This document shows, in pieces, positions 59,084 to 64,000 of a DNA stretch of 64,000 nucleotides (positions are counted from its first letter, which is position 1; the number at the start of each line of letters is the position of its first letter). The notes beneath the pieces are model-generated. The model was not told where the DNA came from, did no database searches, and worked only from the letters and a program-made list of their open reading frames with translations. Made by a program: the position numbers and the translations under genes. This stretch comes from an uncultured Methanomassiliicoccales archaeon (lineage in GTDB: Archaea; Thermoplasmatota; Thermoplasmata; Methanomassiliicoccales; Methanomethylophilaceae), in assembly GCA_959597175.1 (NCBI GenBank), contig CAUFXM010000002.1:124001-188000 (forward strand), read 5' to 3'.

Positions 59084-60316
59084 ATGGGAGAAACCAATTC
59101 GGAGGACAAAGCCAGATACGACTTCAAGAAGGACATGCAGGAGATCACCAGCTACAGGGGCAGGGGTACCGAGCTCATCTCGGTCTATGTCCCCGGGTCC
59201 AAGCAGATCTCCGATGTCATGGCGTATCTGAGGAACGAGCAGTCTCAGGCGTCCAACATCAAATCCAAGACCACGATGAAGAACGTCACGAGCGCCATCG
59301 ATTCCATCGCGGCTCGACTCAAGACCTACAAGGCGCCGCCTGAGAACGGCGTCGTGATTTTCTGCGGCGAGGTGCCCAGGGCGGGCGACCAGACCAAGAT
59401 GGTCCAGTACGTCATCAACCCCCCCGAACCGATCACCGCGTTCCTGTACAGGTGCGACTCGACGTTCTTCACCGATCCGTTGCAGTCGATGCTCCTGGAC
59501 AAGAAGTGCTACGGGCTCATCACGATAGACAGGTCCGAGGCCACCCTGGGCCTCCTGAGCGGGAGCAGGATCCAGGTGCTGAAGCACTTCGACTCGCTGG
59601 TACCCAGCAAGCATCACCAGGGAGGTCAGTCCTCCGTCCGTTTCGAGAGGCTGATCGAGATCGCCGCGCACGAGTTCTTCAAGAAGGTCGCCGACAACGC
59701 CACCGAGGTCTTCCTGGACAGGCCCGAGCTCCTGGGGATCCTGGTCGGAGGCCCCGGCGCCACCAAGGACTTCTTCGTGAAGGAGGAGTACCTGCACCAC
59801 GAGCTGAGGAAGAAGGTGTGCACCCCCTTGGTTGACACGGGCTACACCGACGAATCCGGGCTCAGGGAGCTGGTGGAGAACGCCAAGGGCATCATAACGG
59901 ACATGCAGCTCACCAAGGAGAAGGAGTACATGCAGAGGCTCTTCGCCGAGATCAGGAAGGCGGACGGCGGCCTGTCATGCTACGGCGAGGACGAGGTGCG
60001 CCAGGCCACGGACATGGGCGCCGTCGACACCCTGCTGATATCCGAGAGCCTCAGCAAGAGGAGGGTCACCGTCCAGTGCCCGTCCGGTCACACCCATGAG
60101 CTCACCGTCAAGGATGCGGACGAGAGGATCCAGTGTCCCGAGTGCGGCGGAACGACCACCGTCGTGAAGGATGAGGACCTGATAGACGACTTCTTCCTGA
60201 GGGCGGACGCGTTCAACACCCGCGTCCAGATCATCTCCCCGGATTCGGAGGAGGGGGACATGCTGCTGAAGGCGTTCGGCGGGATAGCCGCCATACTGAG
60301 ATACAAGGTGAACTGA
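59084..60316 (+). CDS. prf1: Peptide chain release factor aRF1
   Basis: A 410-residue class I release factor (eRF1 type) that recognises all stop codons. The stop-codon decoder NIKS is in SQASNIKSKTTMKN, and the catalytic GGQ is in HHQGGQSSVRFERLIE. A C-terminal domain contains a zinc-like CPSGHTHEL...CPECGG. A TATA-like TTTACATA (about 59057-59064) makes the mRNA nearly leaderless. In an organism that may decode TAG as pyrrolysine, the TAG affinity of this factor matters. Confidence 0.96.
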   Translation: MGETNSEDKARYDFKKDMQEITSYRGRGTELISVYVPGSKQISDVMAYLRNEQSQASNIKSKTTMKNVTSAIDSIAARLKTYKAPPENGVVIFCGEVPRAGDQTKMVQYVINPPEPITAFLYRCDSTFFTDPLQSMLLDKKCYGLITIDRSEATLGLLSGSRIQVLKHFDSLVPSKHHQGGQSSVRFERLIEIAAHEFFKKVADNATEVFLDRPELLGILVGGPGATKDFFVKEEYLHHELRKKVCTPLVDTGYTDESGLRELVENAKGIITDMQLTKEKEYMQRLFAEIRKADGGLSCYGEDEVRQATDMGAVDTLLISESLSKRRVTVQCPSGHTHELTVKDADERIQCPECGGTTTVVKDEDLIDDFFLRADAFNTRVQIISPDSEEGDMLLKAFGGIAAILRYKVN

Positions 60317-62080
60317 ATGTCAATAATGGCTGAATTCGAGGACCAGGTGCGCGGGGCGGTGTCCTCCGCGCTCGCGGGGATGGGTGCAGACGTCGCGTTC
60401 GTCGTGGAGCTCCCATCCGTCGACAACGCGGATCTGGCGGTGCCGTGCTTCACCATGTCCAAGGCGCTGAGGAAGGCGCCGCAGGCGATAGCGGACGACC
60501 TGGCGGCCGCGATCGAGCCGTCCGGGATGATAGCATCCGTCGAGTCGTGCAACGGGTACCTGAACTTCTGCATGGACGGGGCCGCCCTGGTCAAGGGGGT
60601 CCTTGACGACATCATCGCGGCGGACGGTTGCTTCAAGGCCGCACCGACAGGGGTGAGGGTCAACGTGGAGCACACATCCACGAACCCGACAGGTCCGATA
60701 CACGTCGGCAGGGCCAGGAACCCGATCATAGGGGACACCCTCGCCAGATGCCTCGTGAGGTGCGGGCACGACGTGACCACGGAGTACTATGTGAACGACG
60801 TGGGCAAGCAGGTCGTCATCCTGACCTGGGGTGTCAACAACGTCACCGACGAGGAGGCCGACGCCGAGGCTGAGGAGCATGCCAGGAGTGCCGGTCATGA
60901 GAAGGAGAGGGTCAAGACCGACCACAGGCTGGTCGCCAAGTACAGGGTGGCCAACAGGAGGATGGAGTCCGACCCGGAGGTCCAGGCACAGATAGCGGAT
61001 ATGCTCAGGAGGTTCGAGGCAGGCGACAGGGAGGTCATCGACACCGTCCGCCACACCGCCGAGATCATGCTCGGAGGGCTGAAGGAGACCCTGGCCAACA
61101 TCAACGTCACGCTCGACAGGTACACCTGGGAGTCGGACTTCATCGCAGACGGGTCCGCGAGGGACGTCGTCGAGCGCCTCAAGGGCTCGGATTACGCCGG
61201 TCAGACCGAGGACGGCGCCTGGTACGTGGACCTCAAGGATTTCGGCATCCAGGGCAAGAACACCAAGTTCACCTTCACGAGGTCCGACGGGACCACGCTG
61301 TACACCACCCGCGACCTGGCATACCACCTCGACAAGTTCAAGCGTGCGGACCGTGTGATCGACGTCCTCGGAGAGGACCAGAAGCTCGGCTCGAAGCAGC
61401 TGTGTTCGGCGTTGGAGATCCTCGGTCACGACAGCATGCCTGAGCCCCTGTTCTACTCTTTCGTGTCCCTTCCCGAGGGGAAGATGTCCACGCGCAGGGG
61501 GGTCGTGGTCTACCTCGACGACCTGATCGACGAGTCCGTGGCCCACGCCTACCAGGAGATAAGGTCAAGGATGGAGACCCGCGGATCCGAAATGACCGAG
61601 GAGAAGATGAGGGAGGTCGCCCGCATAGTCGGCACGGGGGCGATAAGGTACAACATAGTCCGCGTCCAGCCCGAGAAGCAGCTCGTCTTCAAGTGGGACG
61701 AGGCCCTGAACTTCGACGGGAACTCCGGACCTTACCTCCAGTACGTCCATGCCAGGGCGTGCAGTATGATGAGGAAGGCCGGGGGATTCGAGAGGGACAC
61801 GGATCCCTCCAAGCTCACCGACCCGAGGGAGATCGCCCTGGTGAAGAAGCTCGCACGCTACGGAGAGGTGCTGAAGGAGGCCGGTGACGGTAAGAGGATC
61901 CACACCCTTCCCGCTTACGCTCACGAGCTCGCAGTGGCGTTCAACCAGTTCTACGCCTCGGTGTCCGTCCTGGATGCCGGGCCCCGCAGGGATGCCAGGC
62001 TGACCCTCGTGGAGTGCACCAGGTCCGTCCTCGCGGACGTGCTGGACTGCCTCGGCATGGGCGCCCCGGAGGAGATGTGA
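60317..62080 (+). CDS. argS: Arginyl-tRNA synthetase
   Basis: A 587-residue class I synthetase. The N-terminal Add-1 domain recognises the tRNA D-loop; then HIGH-equivalent NVEHTSTNPTGPIHVGRARN, the insertion EADAEAEEHARSAGHEKERVKTDH, TRDLAYHLDKFKRADRVIDVLGEDQ, KMSTRRG and the DALR anticodon domain ending ECTRSVLADVLDCLGM. It starts immediately after the aRF1 stop and ends two bases before a GNAT gene, forming a translation-related operon. Confidence 0.96.
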   Translation: MSIMAEFEDQVRGAVSSALAGMGADVAFVVELPSVDNADLAVPCFTMSKALRKAPQAIADDLAAAIEPSGMIASVESCNGYLNFCMDGAALVKGVLDDIIAADGCFKAAPTGVRVNVEHTSTNPTGPIHVGRARNPIIGDTLARCLVRCGHDVTTEYYVNDVGKQVVILTWGVNNVTDEEADAEAEEHARSAGHEKERVKTDHRLVAKYRVANRRMESDPEVQAQIADMLRRFEAGDREVIDTVRHTAEIMLGGLKETLANINVTLDRYTWESDFIADGSARDVVERLKGSDYAGQTEDGAWYVDLKDFGIQGKNTKFTFTRSDGTTLYTTRDLAYHLDKFKRADRVIDVLGEDQKLGSKQLCSALEILGHDSMPEPLFYSFVSLPEGKMSTRRGVVVYLDDLIDESVAHAYQEIRSRMETRGSEMTEEKMREVARIVGTGAIRYNIVRVQPEKQLVFKWDEALNFDGNSGPYLQYVHARACSMMRKAGGFERDTDPSKLTDPREIALVKKLARYGEVLKEAGDGKRIHTLPAYAHELAVAFNQFYASVSVLDAGPRRDARLTLVECTRSVLADVLDCLGMGAPEEM

Positions 62081-62082
62081 CC

Positions 62083-62580
62083 ATGGAGATCCGTCCGGTC
62101 CGCATCAAGGACATCGAGGGTGTCCGCGATCTGGAGATCTCCTGCATCCGCGAGTACTTCGCGGAGACGCTGGAGAACAGGTGGGAGGACCTCCCGCAGG
62201 ACTGGAAGGACAACCTGGGCGCCAGCAGCCGCAACCACTTCAAGGCGTACCTCGACAGCGGGCTCAGCCTTGTGGCGGTCGAGGACGGGGAGGTGGTCGG
62301 GTTCATCTTCGCGCAGATGCTCCATCACATCTGCGACGAGGACAATCTCCTGTGGATCGAGAACATGGGGGTCCACCCGTACTTCAGGAGGAACCTGATC
62401 GGATACCAGCTCCTCCGTGAGTGCGTCAGACTCGGCAGGGAGCAGGGGGCCACTGTCGCCCACGCCTCCATCCAGCCGGACAACGCACCTTCAATCCTCA
62501 TGTTCAAGAAACTCGGGTTCTTCATGGATCGCCGCGAGGTGGCCCTCCTGGACCTCAGGGACGAGAAGCTGAGGCTATGA
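62083..62580 (+). CDS. GNAT-family N-acetyltransferase (RimI-like)
   Basis: A 165-residue acetyltransferase. The acetyl-CoA loop resembles MGVHPYFRRNLIGYQLLRECVRLG (Q/RxxGxG/A partly changed to RRNLIG), followed by ASIQPDNAPSILMFKKLGF, typical of N-terminal or ribosomal-protein acetyltransferases. It is the fourth gene of the aRF1-ArgRS cluster and overlaps the next GNAT gene by an ATGA. Substrate unknown. Confidence 0.85.
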   Translation: MEIRPVRIKDIEGVRDLEISCIREYFAETLENRWEDLPQDWKDNLGASSRNHFKAYLDSGLSLVAVEDGEVVGFIFAQMLHHICDEDNLLWIENMGVHPYFRRNLIGYQLLRECVRLGREQGATVAHASIQPDNAPSILMFKKLGFFMDRREVALLDLRDEKLRL

Positions 62581-63137
62581 GCCTGGAGGTCGCATCCGTC
62601 GGACCCGGGTCCCCCGGGGCCGACGCAGTCCTCCGGATCGTCGATGTCAGCTTCCCGGAGCGGGAGCGGTACTCCGACCAGTTCCTGTTCCGGAAGCTCT
62701 CCGATCCCGGGGCCCGTCTCCTCTCATTCTCCGATGGAGGAGAGGTGGTGGGCATGTCCTATGTCGTGGAACGCGGAGACGAGCTTTTCATCCTCTATTT
62801 GGCGGTGGATCCCTCAGCGAGGTCCCGGGGCTACGGAGGGGAGATGCTGGGCATCCTGGATTCGATGTACCCGGGTCATAGGCAGTACCTCTGCATAGAG
62901 CCCCTGGTCCCCTGCGACGACTACGCTGACAGGCTCCGCAGGTTCAGGTTCTACACGCGCAACGGATTCAAGGACACGGGCCTCGACCTGACCTCCGACG
63001 CCGGCGACTTCCATCTCCTGTCGAAGGGCGGTCTGGACCTCGACGCCTACACGGAACTCCGCTGGTCGTTCTTCGAGAGGGACACCCCCTACAGGCGCAG
63101 AGGACATGCTCATCCGGGATCGGATCGTACGGTTTGA
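62577..63137 (+). CDS. GNAT-family N-acetyltransferase, second copy
   Basis: A 186-residue GNAT-like protein. The acetyl-CoA motif is YLAVDPSARSRGYGGEMLGILD with the canonical RxxGxG. A later segment CIEPLVPCDDYADRLRRFRFYTRNGFKDTG is the usual GNAT end strand. It differs clearly from the preceding GNAT, so this is not a recent duplication. The ATG overlaps the upstream stop. Confidence 0.82.
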   Translation: MSLEVASVGPGSPGADAVLRIVDVSFPERERYSDQFLFRKLSDPGARLLSFSDGGEVVGMSYVVERGDELFILYLAVDPSARSRGYGGEMLGILDSMYPGHRQYLCIEPLVPCDDYADRLRRFRFYTRNGFKDTGLDLTSDAGDFHLLSKGGLDLDAYTELRWSFFERDTPYRRRGHAHPGSDRTV

Positions 63138-63152
63138 AAAAATAAAGGATTT

Positions 63153-63168
63153 GGCGGGTCTCCCCGCC
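63153..63168. terminator. Hairpin between convergent genes
   Basis: GGCGGG/CCCGCC with a 4-nt loop lies in the 41-bp gap between convergent stops. On the minus strand it is followed by an AT-rich run that could act as an intrinsic terminator of the surface-protein gene. Confidence 0.45.
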
Positions 63169-63178
63169 GTTTGGAGTC

Positions 63179-63946
63179 TCAGTCCTTCTTCTTCCTCTTC
63201 TCCTCGAGGTAGCGCTCCCTCTCTGTGAGGCCGGTGGACTTCTGCTTCTTCTCCGCCTTGGCGGCCTTCTCTGCCTGCTTCTGGGCCTCGAGCTCCTCGA
63301 AGGTGGGCTTGGCCTCCTCCTTCTTGCGGGGCTTCTCGGCGGGACTCTCGGTCGAGTCCTTCTTCCTGCCCTCGAACCTCCTCCTCTCGGTGGAGGACGA
63401 AGATGCGGGCTTCTTCTGCTTCTTCTCCGCCTTCTCGGCCATCTCCGCCTTCCTCTGGGCCTCGAGCTCCTCGAACGTCATCTCGGGCTTGACCTTAGGG
63501 GTGTCGCGCATCTTGATGTAGGCGAAGATCACGACCACGATGACCACCACGATGATGGCCGCGTAGGTCACCCAGTTGGACAGGAGGCTTTGATCCACGT
63601 TGACGGTCACGTTGAAACCGTTGCCTTCGGGGAAGTCGCCGGTGCATTCGACCCTGTACTGGTGCGTGCCGACAGACAGGCCACTCAGCGAGATCTCGAC
63701 ATGGGTCGTCCTTCCAGGCTGGACCTGGACTGTCTGCTCGGAGACGACGTTGGACCCCTCCCTCACGGTGACGGTCATCTCGAAACCGCTATCGCTGTAG
63801 ACATCGAACGCTATTACCGCGCTCTCGTTGTCCTCGATGTTGATATCGCCCGGCGTGCTCTGGATGCTGGCGGCGTCTGCTGCGGGGAGCACGCACACCA
63901 GGGCCAGGAGTGCCGCGGCGATGACCATCACATGCTTCATGTTCAT
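63179..63946 (-). CDS. Single-span surface protein with charged repeat tail
   Basis: A 255-residue protein. It has a Sec signal peptide (about 1-25, VMVIAAALLALVCVLPAADA), an extracellular Ig/CARDB-like beta domain (about 30-125, with VSEQTVQVQPGRTTHVEISLSGLSVGTHQYRVECTG), and one transmembrane helix (about 131-151). The cytoplasmic tail is rich in Lys and Glu. In the tail the motif TFEELEAQxxAExAxKAEKKQK occurs twice (near residues 162 and 215), separated by a Ser/Arg-rich linker. ATGs at 63946 and 63940 are both possible starts. Function unknown; the long charged tail suggests a cytoplasmic partner. Confidence 0.75.
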   Translation of the reverse strand: MNMKHVMVIAAALLALVCVLPAADAASIQSTPGDINIEDNESAVIAFDVYSDSGFEMTVTVREGSNVVSEQTVQVQPGRTTHVEISLSGLSVGTHQYRVECTGDFPEGNGFNVTVNVDQSLLSNWVTYAAIIVVVIVVVIFAYIKMRDTPKVKPEMTFEELEAQRKAEMAEKAEKKQKKPASSSSTERRRFEGRKKDSTESPAEKPRKKEEAKPTFEELEAQKQAEKAAKAEKKQKSTGLTERERYLEEKRKKKD

Positions 63947-63955
63947 CCTATCGCC

Positions 63956-64000
63956 TCAGGTGATGATCTCCTCGATGCGCTCCTGCTCGATGGCCCTGCG
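63956..64000 (-). CDS. C-terminal end of a gene running off the right edge
   Basis: In-frame codons from the edge read RRAIEQERIEEIIT then TGA, a charged helix end, nine bases before the ATG of the surface-protein gene. The tight spacing suggests the same operon. Too short to identify. Confidence 0.35.
   Translation of the reverse strand, partial: RRAIEQERIEEIIT

Noticed and set aside
59035..59800. Minus-strand extension of the UMP kinase frame across aRF1
   Set aside because: The region is antisense to the conserved aRF1 gene, and both promoters for pyrH and prf1 lie in between, so pyrH starts near 59011.

Overview
This window looks archaeal and most like a GC-rich member of the Thermoplasmata/Methanomassiliicoccales group. 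The evidence is an archaeal ribosomal-protein operon in the euryarchaeal order (L3-L4-L23-L2-S19-L22-S3-L29-aIF1-Rpp29-S17-L14-L24-S4e-L5-S14-S8-L6-L32e-L19e-L18-S5-L30-L15-SecY-DUF106/EMC3-like-Cmk-Cbf5), aIF5A, Nop5, aRF1, Lsm, RaSEA, MptA, archaeal DtdA, and TATA boxes 25-30 bp upstream of many starts. About nine genes in ten end in TGA, a few in TAA and only one in TAG, as expected where TAG is kept for pyrrolysine. No methanogenesis or pyl gene lies in the window, so the order-level placement is an inference.

Layout. 1-11.4 kb: accessory and transport genes (Kef-type antiporter, XRE + DUF2975 pair, ABC-2 exporter, Eis-like acetyltransferase, unknown protein, Na+/alanine symporter, Dus, MarR + DHA2 drug exporter with a striking double operator). 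11.6-16.6 kb: smc-scpA-scpB. 16.7-22.8 kb: Lsm, then an ABC importer with a fused permease, two different ATPases and a DUF47/PhoU-like protein but no binding protein, then a phosphohexomutase. 22.8-35.6 kb: mostly minus-strand housekeeping and salvage genes (agmatinase + aIF5A, Nop5, class II aldolase + MtnA facing an HTH/V4R regulator, riboflavin-pathway reductase + RtcA, initiator tRNA, RNase HII), then MptA, a TPD-motif nuclease, a CoA-disulfide-reductase-like enzyme, and RaSEA with a small partner.

35.6-51.5 kb: the long ribosomal-protein/secretion/RNA-modification operon behind a strongly folded leader of about 180 nt. 51.5-64 kb: two unknown genes, then translation genes (TrpRS, PheRS alpha, D-aminoacyl-tRNA deacylase, aRF1, ArgRS) with UMP kinase, an HTH/TPR-like regulator, two GNAT acetyltransferases and a single-span surface protein with a charged cytoplasmic tail.

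Most of the window is core information processing. The more unusual content is regulatory DNA: paired palindromes at the drug-exporter promoter, inverted repeats at the smc promoter, and the ribosomal leader. There are also several overlapping gene ends. I saw no CRISPR array, insertion sequence, integrase or defence island, and no gene-free stretch above 300 bases.
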